Made by a program: the position numbers and the translations under genes | Source of the DNA: MGNI01 sp964353875 | GTDB taxonomy: Bacteria > Chloroflexota > Anaerolineae > Anaerolineales > E44-bin32 | Assembly (NCBI GenBank): GCA_964353875.1 | Contig: CAYGXU010000027.1 | Span: 1-34,316 of the forward strand | Reading direction: 5' to 3' | Length of the DNA stretch: 34,316 bases | Part shown: piece by piece, positions 24,514-32,670 of the stretch | Position numbering within the stretch: position 1 is the first letter of the stretch | How the letters are laid out: every line of letters begins with the position of its first letter | The notes under the pieces: model-generated | Seen by the model: only the letters and a program-made list of their open reading frames with translations | Database searches by the model: none | What the model was told of the DNA's origin: nothing

Positions 24514-24924
24514 TTATCTTTTTGATAAATCGCTCGGTCCAAAGGAATAGGGCAGTAGCTCATTGATTGGCGCTTCGAGGAACACCTTCCTATTCGTATC
24601 CACTACCATGACAATCGCATCCTTCCCAAATTCAGATAGGACTTGACGGCATGCCCCACAAGGCGATCCCCCATTCTCTGTAGCCACAACCAGAAAACGA
24701 ATCGCCCGTTCCCCATGGGAGATCGCTTTGAAAATGGCCGTTCGTTCAGCACATATACTCAAGGGGTATGCGGAATTCTCCACATTGACACCCTCGTAGA
24801 TCTCCCCCGATCCACTTATCAATGCCGCCCCAACAGCATACTTTGAATAAGGTGCATATGCATTCTGGCGCACTGTGATGGCTCGAGTGATTAGAGTATC
24901 AATTTCTTGCTTTGTTGGCTTCAT
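24514..24924 (-). CDS. cdd: Cytidine deaminase
   Basis: Cytidine deaminase converts cytidine and deoxycytidine to uridine and deoxyuridine in pyrimidine salvage. The 136-residue protein is the short, tetrameric, one-cysteine-set type. The zinc ligands are C58, C89 and C92, in Cys-Ala-Glu and Pro-Cys-Gly-Ala-Cys-Arg-Gln, and E60 is the proton shuttle. Asn-Val-Glu-Asn at 47-50 binds the ribose. The start overlaps the end of the CBS-domain gene by 26 bases, with GGGAG upstream, so the two are co-transcribed. It ends 100 bases before the scaffold gap. Confidence 0.95.
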   Translation of the reverse strand: MKPTKQEIDTLITRAITVRQNAYAPYSKYAVGAALISGSGEIYEGVNVENSAYPLSICAERTAIFKAISHGERAIRFLVVATENGGSPCGACRQVLSEFGKDAIVMVVDTNRKVFLEAPINELLPYSFGPSDLSKR

Positions 24925-26206
24925 TCGTTTCAGCTCCCTTGGACAAGGAAGGCTTCCGAACCGCTCGTACTTGTCGAATTCTTCTTCCTACGACCTGTTC
25001 CACAGTCAATTCCAACTCGCCAACCTGCACGGTTTCGCCGTGAATAGGCACATGTCCCAACTGGCTGTAGACGAATCCACCGAGAGTATCGCTTGTGTCC
25101 TTAGGCAGGTTAGAGCCTGTGAGTTGATTGACGTCATCCAGATTGATCCCGCCACTGAAGAGATATTCTCCATCCATTAAACGCTGGAAAGGCGCTTCTT
25201 CAGCAATATCGAATTCATCACGGATCTCCCCCACGATCTCCTCAACAATGTCTTCAATCGTCACCACACCCGCGGTACCCCCATACTCATCCACCACGAT
25301 TGCCATATGAACCCGCTTGGCTTGCATCGCAGAGAGCAGGTCATCAAGCTTCATCGCCTCAGGAATGTAATAAGCTTCACGGATCAATGGTTGAATCGGT
25401 TGCTCGTGTTGGTCCTGCCTCCAGGCCTCAAGCAAATCTTTAATGTAAATCAATCCAACGATTTGATCGATCGTTTCAATGAAGACGGGCGCGCGCGAAT
25501 GACCGGTTTGAAGCAGGATATCAGTGGCCATGCGCACGGAAGTCTTTTCTTCCAATGCAAGAATGTCAATACGTGGGACCATGACCTCGCGTGCCAAGGT
25601 ATCGCCCATTTGGAAGATGGAATAGATCATTGCCTTCTCATCTTCTTCAATCGCACCCCCTTCTTCCCCGGCATCGACCAAGGTCATGATCTCTGCTTCA
25701 GTGACTAAAGCCTGGTTGAGTTGCCCGCCCGATCCACGGAAAACCTGACTGATTCTGCTTGTAACCCAAGCAATGGGCGTCAATACCCAAATGATGATCC
25801 GCACGAAAAAAGCTGACCAAGCTGCCCACTTCTCTGGCCCTCTCATGACCATGTTTTCAGCAAAATATTCGGTTAACCCAATGAGCAATCCGGTCGTCAG
25901 GAAGAAGCCAAGAAAGGCAATTTCGTTTATGCCTTCAAGACCAAAATACCAAGGAGAAAAGACAACCATGGCCAACCCAAGGGTCAGGAAACGGCAGAAC
26001 CCCCTGGCAATACGCATCGAGAGGATGAGCGGAGTCGCCTCCTGAGCAATCTCAATGGCTAATGTCGCCCCCATCTGGCTTTGTTCTTGTTGCTGCCTGA
26101 GTTGCAAAGGATGGCTATTTAGGAAGGCGCTGTTGCTTGCGGCGAGAAGACCATTAAGGATCATTGTGAGCCCAAGCAGAATGGCGCCGATTACGATGTC
26201 AATCAC
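24899..26206 (-). CDS. CNNM/CBS/CorC-domain membrane protein
   Basis: This 435-residue protein has the layout of the so-called hemolysin family (TlyC/CorC/YfjD): an N-terminal DUF21/CNNM membrane domain (about 1-180, several helices), two CBS motifs (about 205-330) and a C-terminal CorC_HlyC domain (about 345-425). Gly-His-Ser-Arg-Ala-Pro-Val and Val-Val-Asp-Glu-Tyr-Gly-Gly-Thr-Ala-Gly-Val-Val-Thr are diagnostic. Relatives are linked to magnesium or cobalt export and homeostasis; the hemolysin name is historical. The GTG start overlaps the glmU stop by eight bases with GGAGGA just before it, so it is translationally coupled to glmU. Confidence 0.9.
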   Translation of the reverse strand: MIDIVIGAILLGLTMILNGLLAASNSAFLNSHPLQLRQQQEQSQMGATLAIEIAQEATPLILSMRIARGFCRFLTLGLAMVVFSPWYFGLEGINEIAFLGFFLTTGLLIGLTEYFAENMVMRGPEKWAAWSAFFVRIIIWVLTPIAWVTSRISQVFRGSGGQLNQALVTEAEIMTLVDAGEEGGAIEEDEKAMIYSIFQMGDTLAREVMVPRIDILALEEKTSVRMATDILLQTGHSRAPVFIETIDQIVGLIYIKDLLEAWRQDQHEQPIQPLIREAYYIPEAMKLDDLLSAMQAKRVHMAIVVDEYGGTAGVVTIEDIVEEIVGEIRDEFDIAEEAPFQRLMDGEYLFSGGINLDDVNQLTGSNLPKDTSDTLGGFVYSQLGHVPIHGETVQVGELELTVEQVVGRRIRQVRAVRKPSLSKGAETNEANKARN

Positions 26207-27551
26207 TTTCCTCCAACTTTCTTATCGCGCGTGCCGGTATACCCACAACAAGGGTATTCTCAGGCACATCGCGCCTCACAACCGAACCCGCCCCGGTTCG
26301 GGATCCCTTCCCCAAACGCACCGGCGCGACGAGCATGGTATCACTGCCTATAAAGACATCCTCCCCAACCTCGGTAGGATGCTTCTCCTTCCCATCAAAA
26401 TTGCAGGTGATTACACCGGCGCTGATGTTCGAATTCTTCCCTATCTTTGCATCCCCCACATAGGAAAAGTGCCCCATTTTCACTCCTGGACCAAGCGTGC
26501 TGTTTTTTACCTCACCAAAGTTGCCCATATGCACTCCCTGGCAGAGATACGCTCCAGGTCGAAGATGAGCGAAAGGTCCGATAGCGACTTCGTTCTCCAG
26601 AATCGCCCTGGTCATCACGGACATAAATACCTTGCAATGATCGCCTATCCGCGACTCAAGGATAACGCTATTTGGGCCAAGGACACAATCCTCCCCCACG
26701 ATGGTTCGCCCTTCAATATTCGTGTTGGGCAAGATAGTCGTATCTACCCCGATTTCTGCTTGTGAATCGATATAGGTCGTCGTTGGGTCAAGGATGGTCA
26801 CCCCTGCGAGCATCCATTTTTGATTGATGCGCTTCCTGATTGCATCATGTGCTTCAGCCAAGTGTTCGCGTGTGTTGATCCCAATAATTTCGTCATCATC
26901 CTCAATTTCCACCCAGGCTACTCTTTCCTCTGCGCTGGTCGCCATACCGATCAGATCAGTGATATAGTATTCCCCTTTTGCAGAAAGTGATAAACCTGGA
27001 AGATGATCCCACAGCCAGTCAGCTTGAAAACAATAAGCGCCTACATTGACCTCACATAAGGCCAATTCCTCATCATTGGCGTGTGCTTCTTCAATAATCG
27101 CTTGAATGGCGCCATCTTTCGCCCGTTTGATCCTCCCGAAACCGCGTGATTTCATCACCCGAGCGGTGAGCAAGCTGATGGGTCCCTGATTCCGCTCCTG
27201 TACTTCTATCAAGCGTCGAAGAGTTCCCGGACGAAGCAAAGGCATGTCTGCGCTAGTGACTAAAACCAAATCAACCTTGCCCTGCAATAAACCAGCCGCT
27301 TGCGAAGCGGCATGACCGGTTCCTAGACGCTCCTCCTGCTCCACATATCGAATCCCTGAATCAAGAGTTGCTCGAACATCATGTTGTTCTGGTCCTATGA
27401 CAATAACGGGATCATTTCCTGACGCTTCCCGGGCAGATTGGACCGACCAACAAATGATCGGCACCCCCCCTAGTAAATGCAGCACTTTCGGGATTTTCGA
27501 TTTCATCCTGGTTCCCAAACCAGCTGCAAGTATCAAGGAGACGCAAGTCAT
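26199..27551 (-). CDS. glmU: Bifunctional UDP-GlcNAc pyrophosphorylase / GlcN-1-P acetyltransferase
   Basis: GlmU makes UDP-GlcNAc from glucosamine-1-phosphate, acetyl-CoA and UTP, feeding wall and polysaccharide synthesis. The 450-residue protein has the uridyltransferase loop Leu-Ala-Ala-Gly-Leu-Gly-Thr-Arg-Met-Lys-Ser (8-18) with K22. The C-terminal half is a left-handed beta-helix of hexapeptide repeats with the acetyltransferase residues: Leu-Arg-Pro-Gly-Ala, Val-Lys-Asn-Ser, Gly-His-Phe-Ser-Tyr-Val-Gly-Asp and Ile-Thr-Cys-Asn-Phe-Asp-Gly. Both active sites look intact. The ATG has GAGGAG six bases upstream. It leads the set glmU-CBS protein-cdd. Confidence 0.95.
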   Translation of the reverse strand: MTCVSLILAAGLGTRMKSKIPKVLHLLGGVPIICWSVQSAREASGNDPVIVIGPEQHDVRATLDSGIRYVEQEERLGTGHAASQAAGLLQGKVDLVLVTSADMPLLRPGTLRRLIEVQERNQGPISLLTARVMKSRGFGRIKRAKDGAIQAIIEEAHANDEELALCEVNVGAYCFQADWLWDHLPGLSLSAKGEYYITDLIGMATSAEERVAWVEIEDDDEIIGINTREHLAEAHDAIRKRINQKWMLAGVTILDPTTTYIDSQAEIGVDTTILPNTNIEGRTIVGEDCVLGPNSVILESRIGDHCKVFMSVMTRAILENEVAIGPFAHLRPGAYLCQGVHMGNFGEVKNSTLGPGVKMGHFSYVGDAKIGKNSNISAGVITCNFDGKEKHPTEVGEDVFIGSDTMLVAPVRLGKGSRTGAGSVVRRDVPENTLVVGIPARAIRKLEESD

Positions 27552-27697
27552 TGGACTCTCCTCATTGAATCCATCACTGAAGGATAGCGAAACCTCTGCA
27601 CAACGGTGATTGGATGGCTTAGGGAATTGGATCGAGATGATTTTGCTGGAAAAGTATTGGTAGACACCAAAGTTTAGTTTATCATACGAGTTTCAGG

Positions 27698-27768
27698 CTG
27701 GGGAGCCAGGATTCGAACCTGGATCCACGGATTCAAAGTCCGGTGTGCTGCCGTTACACTACTCCCCA
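27698..27768 (-). tRNA. tRNA-Gln (anticodon TTG)
   Basis: The minus strand folds into a full cloverleaf. The acceptor stem is TGGGGAG/CTCCCCA with the T1-A72 pair typical of tRNA-Gln, and the D arm is GTGT/GCAC. The anticodon loop is CTTTGAA with TTG, and the T arm is CCAGG-TTCGAAT-CCTGG. The discriminator is G73, as in E. coli tRNA-Gln. The anticodon stem has a C-T mismatch at 27-43. The 3' CCA is not encoded (the genome reads CCT after G73), so a CCA-adding enzyme is needed. Confidence 0.95.
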
Positions 27769-27798
27769 CTATGCTCGCTTTTTGGGCCTGCGTCCCGA

Positions 27799-27804
27799 AT
27801 TGTA
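27799..27804 (-). promoter_or_regulatory. Possible extended -10 of tRNA-Gln
   Basis: The minus strand has TGT-TACAAT 30 bases before the tRNA, a near-consensus -10 with the TGn extension. The candidate -35 is poor. Confidence 0.35.
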
Positions 27805-27836
27805 ACACATGCTTCGGCGCACATCCATGAAAGCCA

Positions 27837-28892
27837 TTATTGACTCTTAGACGGTTTCCGCCCCAGGCTGCCGGTAAGAAGACCCAACTTCTTCGCCTGT
27901 TCATAGGTCAGAGCTTCCCCTTCCGGAGATGTATAACCCGTGGGATCTGAGACAGCCTTCTCCCAAAATTCATCCGCATCTACCTTCTCACCGAGTTCTT
28001 CCATCGCTTCAATGTCCATCTCTTCGGCCTTCTCTCCCATTGGCTGAGCGCTTGATGTTTCCCAGATCTCTTCATATCCAGCCCGTGCAGATGGGACAGT
28101 GGAGCCCATCACAGAGAGAATTTCTAAGAGTTCATTGACGGCACGCCGACCATAATGCACAACAGAACCCAGCTTGCCTGTTTCTTGCTTCCCGCGATAG
28201 ATGATGAGCAAGCCATAGAAAGCACCCACATTGGTCAAGTAGATATCATGGGTATCACCATCGAAATATTGAAAGTTGGTCGGAAGGAGGGATTCCAGGA
28301 GACTGCTTACTTTTAGACCGGCGCGAAAGGCGGTCATCAGCGCAGGTAAAGCAGTTTCAAGATTCAGATCGATACCCCGGTCGCTCCGTGCGATGATACG
28401 GCCGTGCTCATCGAGCAGGAGAATGGCATCCGCTCCCAACTCACCCTGCATTACCTTTAATCGCTCTATCAAGCGTCGCATGCCATCATTAACCATTTTC
28501 ACTGGAGAGCTGCTGCTCATGGAGAGAGCCAAAGCTCGTTCAACCGCTTCGAGGAAGTAGCTTGTGCGGATTGGTTTCGTCATGAAAACAACAACCCCTA
28601 ATTCCTCTGCCCTGGTTCTCGCCTCTGAAGACGGATGGCCAGTAATGATGATAGAGCGCATTTTCGGATTGAGTTCACGCGCCTTCTGAATAAGAGCGAT
28701 CCCAGAGATCCCGGGCAACACCAGATCGGTCACAAGCAAGTCAACCGACCCGCGCGCTAACTCCACCAATGCTTCCTCGGCGGAGGGGACATCCACAACG
28801 ACGTACTCCCGTCCGGAGAATTCCAGGCTGGAGCGGAGCATACGACTTACTTGAACTTGATCGTCAACAAGCAATATACGTGCTGTACTCAC
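27837..28892 (-). CDS. Response regulator with Roadblock-like domain
   Basis: This 351-residue protein starts with a complete receiver domain (about 4-122): acidic pair D10/D11, phospho-acceptor D56 in Thr-Asp-Leu-Val-Leu-Pro-Gly, T84 and K106 in Thr-Lys-Pro. The second domain (about 130-265) looks like a Roadblock/LC7 (MglB-like) fold with Gly-Ala-Asp-Ala-Ile-Leu-Leu-Leu-Asp-Glu-His-Gly-Arg-Ile and a Tyr-Gly-Leu-Leu-Ile-Ile-Tyr strand. Such domains usually dimerise and act on small GTPases. There is no DNA-binding domain. An acidic linker leads to a short tail. The start is GTG with AGGA upstream. It follows oppF by 45 bases, and no histidine kinase or GTPase is in the window. The receiver is certain and the Roadblock call is likely. 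Confidence 0.85.
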   Translation of the reverse strand: MSTARILLVDDQVQVSRMLRSSLEFSGREYVVVDVPSAEEALVELARGSVDLLVTDLVLPGISGIALIQKARELNPKMRSIIITGHPSSEARTRAEELGVVVFMTKPIRTSYFLEAVERALALSMSSSSPVKMVNDGMRRLIERLKVMQGELGADAILLLDEHGRIIARSDRGIDLNLETALPALMTAFRAGLKVSSLLESLLPTNFQYFDGDTHDIYLTNVGAFYGLLIIYRGKQETGKLGSVVHYGRRAVNELLEILSVMGSTVPSARAGYEEIWETSSAQPMGEKAEEMDIEAMEELGEKVDADEFWEKAVSDPTGYTSPEGEALTYEQAKKLGLLTGSLGRKPSKSQ

Positions 28893-28937
28893 GGCACAAT
28901 CCTAAGATAAATTTTACTTTCCCCCTATAGTGTACAT

Positions 28938-29936
28938 CTATTCGACACGCCAGCAAGCGGCATGGTGCCCGGGAGTGACTTCAAGGAGCTTGGGTTCTTG
29001 AACAGCGCAATGGCCCATCACCACTGGACAGCGGGGATGAAAGCGGCAACCCGACGGGGGATTAAGCGGGCTGGGGACATCGCCAGGCAAGATGATGCGT
29101 TGTCTACGGATCCTTGGATCGGCGATTGGAATCGCCGACATCAATGCTTGTGTATAGGGATGAAGTGGATTCGAGAAAAGATCCTCTCTTGAAGTAAGCT
29201 CAACGATCTTACCTAAATACATCACAGCTACCCGATCGGAGATGTGTTCCACAACACTCATGTTGTGTGCAATAAACATGTAGGTTAAGTTGAATTCCTT
29301 TTGCAGGTCTTTAAGAATATTTAGAACCTGAGACTGAATCGAGACATCCAAAGCGGATACAGGCTCATCCGCTACGATGAACTTCGGCCGAAGAGCGAGT
29401 GCACGGGCGATACCAATGCGTTGTCGTTGTCCACCCGAGAATTCGTGCGGATACCGTTTCGAATGGTAATCCTCCAAACCGACCTTCTTCAGTGTCTCGA
29501 TCATCAATTCATGTCGTTCTTGAGGCGTGCCTATCGCGTGGATCTTAAGCCCCTCCGCCACCGATTCGCCGATCGTCATGCGCGGATCCAAGGAGGAGTA
29601 AGGATCCTGGAAGATAATTTGCATATTGCGGCGCATGTGCTTCAGCTCCGTCCCATGTAAGCTGAAAACATCGGTGCCATCAAAGACGACTGAACCAGCG
29701 TTCGGATCCAGTAAGTAGAGCATGGTCCGACCCACTGTGGTTTTGCCACACCCGGATTCACCCACCAAGCCTAAGGTCTCACCTTCTTTGACGGTGAATG
29801 TGACATCATCCACCGCCTTCACCCAGGCTACAACCCGTTGTAACAGCCCCCCTCGAACCGCGAAATATTTCACCAAATTATTGACAACAATCAGATCTTT
29901 TTTATTGCCATTCGGGCTGATTGAAGCTTCACTCAT
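28938..29936 (-). CDS. oppF: Peptide ABC transporter ATP-binding protein (OppF type)
   Basis: This is one of the two ATPases that drive the peptide importer. From the ATG at 29936 it has 332 residues: Walker A G59-T66 (Gly-Glu-Ser-Gly-Cys-Gly-Lys-Thr), Q110, signature F166-R173 (Phe-Ser-Gly-Gly-Gln-Arg-Gln-Arg), Walker B about 187-191 and H224. The C-terminal oligopeptide domain has Gly-Cys-Arg-Phe-His-Pro-Arg-Cys and two more cysteines. The frame opens ten codons earlier (29966), but only the inner ATG has a GAGG site, six bases upstream. The OppF rather than OppD assignment rests on order and on the Asp-Pro-Tyr-Ser-Ser-Leu-Asp-Pro-Arg segment after the Q-loop. Confidence 0.9.
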   Translation of the reverse strand: MSEASISPNGNKKDLIVVNNLVKYFAVRGGLLQRVVAWVKAVDDVTFTVKEGETLGLVGESGCGKTTVGRTMLYLLDPNAGSVVFDGTDVFSLHGTELKHMRRNMQIIFQDPYSSLDPRMTIGESVAEGLKIHAIGTPQERHELMIETLKKVGLEDYHSKRYPHEFSGGQRQRIGIARALALRPKFIVADEPVSALDVSIQSQVLNILKDLQKEFNLTYMFIAHNMSVVEHISDRVAVMYLGKIVELTSREDLFSNPLHPYTQALMSAIPIADPRIRRQRIILPGDVPSPLNPPSGCRFHPRCPVVMGHCAVQEPKLLEVTPGHHAACWRVE

Positions 29937-29979
29937 TCCCTGCCTCATTTTGTCTGATTTTATCATCGTGAATTAATTC

Positions 29980-31056
29980 TTATGATACCTTCAAAGGCGC
30001 CTTATGCCCGCCGAAATCCTGATAAAGCCAGCACCTGACGGCATGATCTCGTTTGATAGCAGTCAAATCGGGCTCGCGTTCCGTGCAAATCCTTAGCCGA
30101 TACTGAACCCGTGAACGGCACCGTGGTGCAAAACGACATCCTGGCGGGAGATTGATCAGGTTGGGCACTGTTCCAGGAATAACATCCAATCGATCGGTTA
30201 CTTTTCCCAGAACCGGAATGGATGCTATGAGACCCTGAGTATAAGGATGGAGGGGCTCCTCAAACAGGGTATTGATATTGGCTTGTTCTACGATGACGCC
30301 CGCATACATTACCGCCACTCGATCCACCATCTCGGCGATCACTCCAAGATCGTGCGTGATCAAGATGACGGAAGTCTCCATCTTCGTTCTTAATTCTTTT
30401 AATAAGTCGAGGATTTGCGCCTGAATGGTCACATCCAGCGCGGTGGTCGGCTCGTCCGCAATCAGCAGTTCCGGCACAGTTGCCAATGCCATCGCAATCA
30501 TCACGCGTTGTGCCTGCCCACCGGAAAGTTCATGCGGATAAGCATAGGCTTTTTCCTCTGCATCGGCGATACCAACCGTTTTAAACAACTCTACCGCTCG
30601 TTTCCAGGCCTCATCCTTATCCATATTCCAATGGATTCTCAAGACCTCCGCCACCTGATCTCCTCCGGTAAAAACCGGGTTAAGACTGGAGACCGGTTGC
30701 TGAAAGATCATCGAGATCCTCCGCCCACGCAGATCGGTCATTTCTCTTTCTGAAAGGTTATGAAGCGCTGTGCCTGCGAAGAAAACCTCTCCACTCACAA
30801 TCTTCCCCGGATTATCAATCAGACGTAGGATCGAGAGGGCGGAGACGCTTTTGCCACAACCGGACTCCCCCACCAGGCCAAAGATCTCCCCTCTTTTTAC
30901 GGAAAAATCCACCCCATCAACTGCTTTCACCACACCATCCTCCGTGAAGAAGTGTGTTTTCAGGTTTCGTACCTGAAGCAGGGTGGTATCCTGGCCGGAA
31001 CTGGATGTGGTTTCCGTGATGCTACTGATTGAGGAACGGTCTTTCAATCTCGCCAT
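29980..31056 (-). CDS. oppD: Peptide ABC transporter ATP-binding protein (OppD type)
   Basis: This is the second ATPase of the importer. From the ATG at 31056 it has 358 residues: Walker A G63-S70, Q-loop near 119-120, signature L177-R184 (Leu-Ser-Gly-Gly-Gln-Ala-Gln-Arg), Walker B about 197-203 and H235. The C-terminal oligopeptide domain carries Gly-Cys-Arg-Phe-Ala-Pro-Arg-Cys plus two further cysteines, the pattern that binds a [4Fe-4S] cluster in a mycobacterial OppD, so a cluster is possible here. A GTG five codons upstream (31071) abuts the lipoprotein stop. The ATG is preferred because GGAG lies seven bases before it. Confidence 0.92.
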   Translation of the reverse strand: MARLKDRSSISSITETTSSSGQDTTLLQVRNLKTHFFTEDGVVKAVDGVDFSVKRGEIFGLVGESGCGKSVSALSILRLIDNPGKIVSGEVFFAGTALHNLSEREMTDLRGRRISMIFQQPVSSLNPVFTGGDQVAEVLRIHWNMDKDEAWKRAVELFKTVGIADAEEKAYAYPHELSGGQAQRVMIAMALATVPELLIADEPTTALDVTIQAQILDLLKELRTKMETSVILITHDLGVIAEMVDRVAVMYAGVIVEQANINTLFEEPLHPYTQGLIASIPVLGKVTDRLDVIPGTVPNLINLPPGCRFAPRCRSRVQYRLRICTEREPDLTAIKRDHAVRCWLYQDFGGHKAPLKVS

Positions 31057-31071
31057 TTGCCATCTCCGCAC

Positions 31072-31668
31072 TTATTCATTAAAAGTCACATTTTGCATCA
31101 TTGCTAATAAGAGGGGCCAGCTCTCTTCCCATTGTTCTGAGGGAGCAGTCGCAATGAAATAATACAAAGTCGCGCTCTCCGTCTTTACAGCGACAATGAC
31201 CCCTTTCATGGAAATATAGATATCCGAAGCTTGACGCTCAACACCAACCCGTATGCCTTCGTATTCACCTACTTGAAAGGGAGTGTTCGGGGAGGAGACG
31301 GTATAATCCTCCCTTAATGGACCGAACTGCAAGAAATGATCGAGTTCTTCCTCTAAAGAGAAAGCGATGCTTTCAGGCACTTCCCGTAACACAGTCATGG
31401 AAGGACCGGGATTTCCATCATAGCCAACTTCAGGGGGAGAAAAAACCAGAAAACCCTCTTTCATCACCTCCGCTGACCAGCCTGCAGGATAGACCGTATT
31501 GAAGGTCATCTCATTTTCAAATTTCCATACAGGCAGGGGCGTTACTTCTGGCGTGTTCTCAGGATTTGAGTCGCAAGCGGATAATCCAATAATCGATACG
31601 AACGCAAGCACAAAAATCTTGAGGCACCAGAAGGTACTCTTTTGCATAGAAATCTTTTTTTCCCTCAT
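31072..31668 (-). CDS. Putative lipoprotein of the peptide transporter operon
   Basis: I do not recognise this 198-residue protein. It has a lipoprotein signal peptide: basic start, hydrophobic stretch (about 13-28) and lipobox Leu-Ser-Ala-Cys with C32 as the lipidated residue. A Thr/Pro-rich spacer follows. The rest (about 45-198) is a single soluble domain. Its Tyr-Pro-Ala-Gly-Trp start, Phe-Ser-Pro-Pro motif and closing Met-Met-Gln-Asn-Val-Thr-Phe recall the PsbP/DcrB-like fold, which is only a guess. It sits between oppC and oppD with almost no spacing, so it is co-expressed. It might be an accessory of the importer or an unrelated passenger. A start seven codons in (31647) is also possible. 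Confidence 0.8.
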   Translation of the reverse strand: MREKKISMQKSTFWCLKIFVLAFVSIIGLSACDSNPENTPEVTPLPVWKFENEMTFNTVYPAGWSAEVMKEGFLVFSPPEVGYDGNPGPSMTVLREVPESIAFSLEEELDHFLQFGPLREDYTVSSPNTPFQVGEYEGIRVGVERQASDIYISMKGVIVAVKTESATLYYFIATAPSEQWEESWPLLLAMMQNVTFNE

Positions 31669-31694
31669 GGATTGGCCAAAGAGTCCTTCATGGA

Positions 31695-32654
31695 TTATTT
31701 CAGTCGCGGATCCAGCGCATCGCGCAGCCCATCACCGATTAGATATAGACATAAAACCGTAATGGTAATCAACAGCCCGGGGAAGATCACCAAGTGCTGA
31801 CCAAGATGGAAGTAGGCTTGTGCGTTGCTCAGCATATTCCCCCAAGTGGCAGTCGGAGGTTGGACGCCTAATCCAAGGAAGCTAAGCGCCGATTCAACCA
31901 GGATCACAGTGCCAACATCGATCATGGTGATGACGATCACGATCGGGATTGCATTGGGAAGCACATGACGTAACATGAGTGTGACCCGCGAAGCGCCCAG
32001 GGCGCGCGAGGCAGTGACATAATCACGCTCACGCAAGGAAAAAACCTCCCCGCGCACAAGACGACTTGTCCCCGTCCATCCGAGAAAACCGAGAATCACA
32101 ACCAACCAAAAAGCGGAGGGAGAGAAAAGGGCGACGACGATCAAGAGCAGAAACAGGGTGGGGATCGATTGGATTGTATTGATGAACCACATGATGAAGT
32201 CATCCACAAATCCCCCGAAAAAGCCAGCCGTCAGCCCAATAAGAATCCCAATGCTCATCGATACAGCAGCAGCCGAGAAACCGATCGCCAGGGATACCCT
32301 TCCGCCGTAAAGCAAACGGGAGAGCTGATCGCGCCCAAGCTGGTCCGCCCCAAGCCAGTGCTCTTTCGAGGGAGGATCAAATGTGATCAGTAGATTGGTC
32401 TTGTAAGGATTAACTTTAAGCACATGCGTGCTGATGACTTCAGCCAGTACGCTCAGGATGACCAGAAAAACAATGATTGCGATGGCTGCCATAGTCAGAC
32501 GATCACGTACCAATCGCCGTATGGCAATTTTCCCAAAGGAAAGAGGTTCAGCCGTACCGGTGGTGGTGGTCTCCATGAATTGTTGCATGTCTTCCACCCA
32601 GGGTGCGGGTTCTTCGGCCGGCGTAGCCACGCGATCGATATAATCCTCCGTCAT
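31695..32654 (-). CDS. oppC: Peptide ABC transporter permease (OppC type)
   Basis: This is the second membrane channel subunit of the importer. The 319-residue protein has an N-terminal OppC extension of about 50 residues and a first helix near 55-75. The conserved periplasmic His-Trp-Leu-Gly-Ala-Asp-Gln-Leu-Gly-Arg-Asp segment follows. The permease core has the EAA-loop (Glu-Arg-Asp-Tyr-Val-Thr-Ala-Ser-Arg-Ala-Leu-Gly-Ala-Ser, about 210-223), which contacts the ATPases. It ends with the typical Asp-Gly-Leu-Arg-Asp-Ala-Leu-Asp-Pro-Arg. GGAGG lies eight bases before the ATG, 16 bases after oppB. Confidence 0.94.
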   Translation of the reverse strand: MTEDYIDRVATPAEEPAPWVEDMQQFMETTTTGTAEPLSFGKIAIRRLVRDRLTMAAIAIIVFLVILSVLAEVISTHVLKVNPYKTNLLITFDPPSKEHWLGADQLGRDQLSRLLYGGRVSLAIGFSAAAVSMSIGILIGLTAGFFGGFVDDFIMWFINTIQSIPTLFLLLIVVALFSPSAFWLVVILGFLGWTGTSRLVRGEVFSLRERDYVTASRALGASRVTLMLRHVLPNAIPIVIVITMIDVGTVILVESALSFLGLGVQPPTATWGNMLSNAQAYFHLGQHLVIFPGLLITITVLCLYLIGDGLRDALDPRLK

Positions 32655-32670
32655 TTTCCTGCCTCCTATA

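Noticed and set aside
26055..26765. 236-codon plus-strand frame opposite glmU and the CBS protein gene
   Set aside because: Its content follows the codon pattern of the genes on the other strand; no domain is seen.
28938..31668. A mobile-element or defence-system reading of the right half
   Set aside because: No transposase, integrase, nuclease or repeat array is present; all genes there fit a transporter operon and housekeeping genes.
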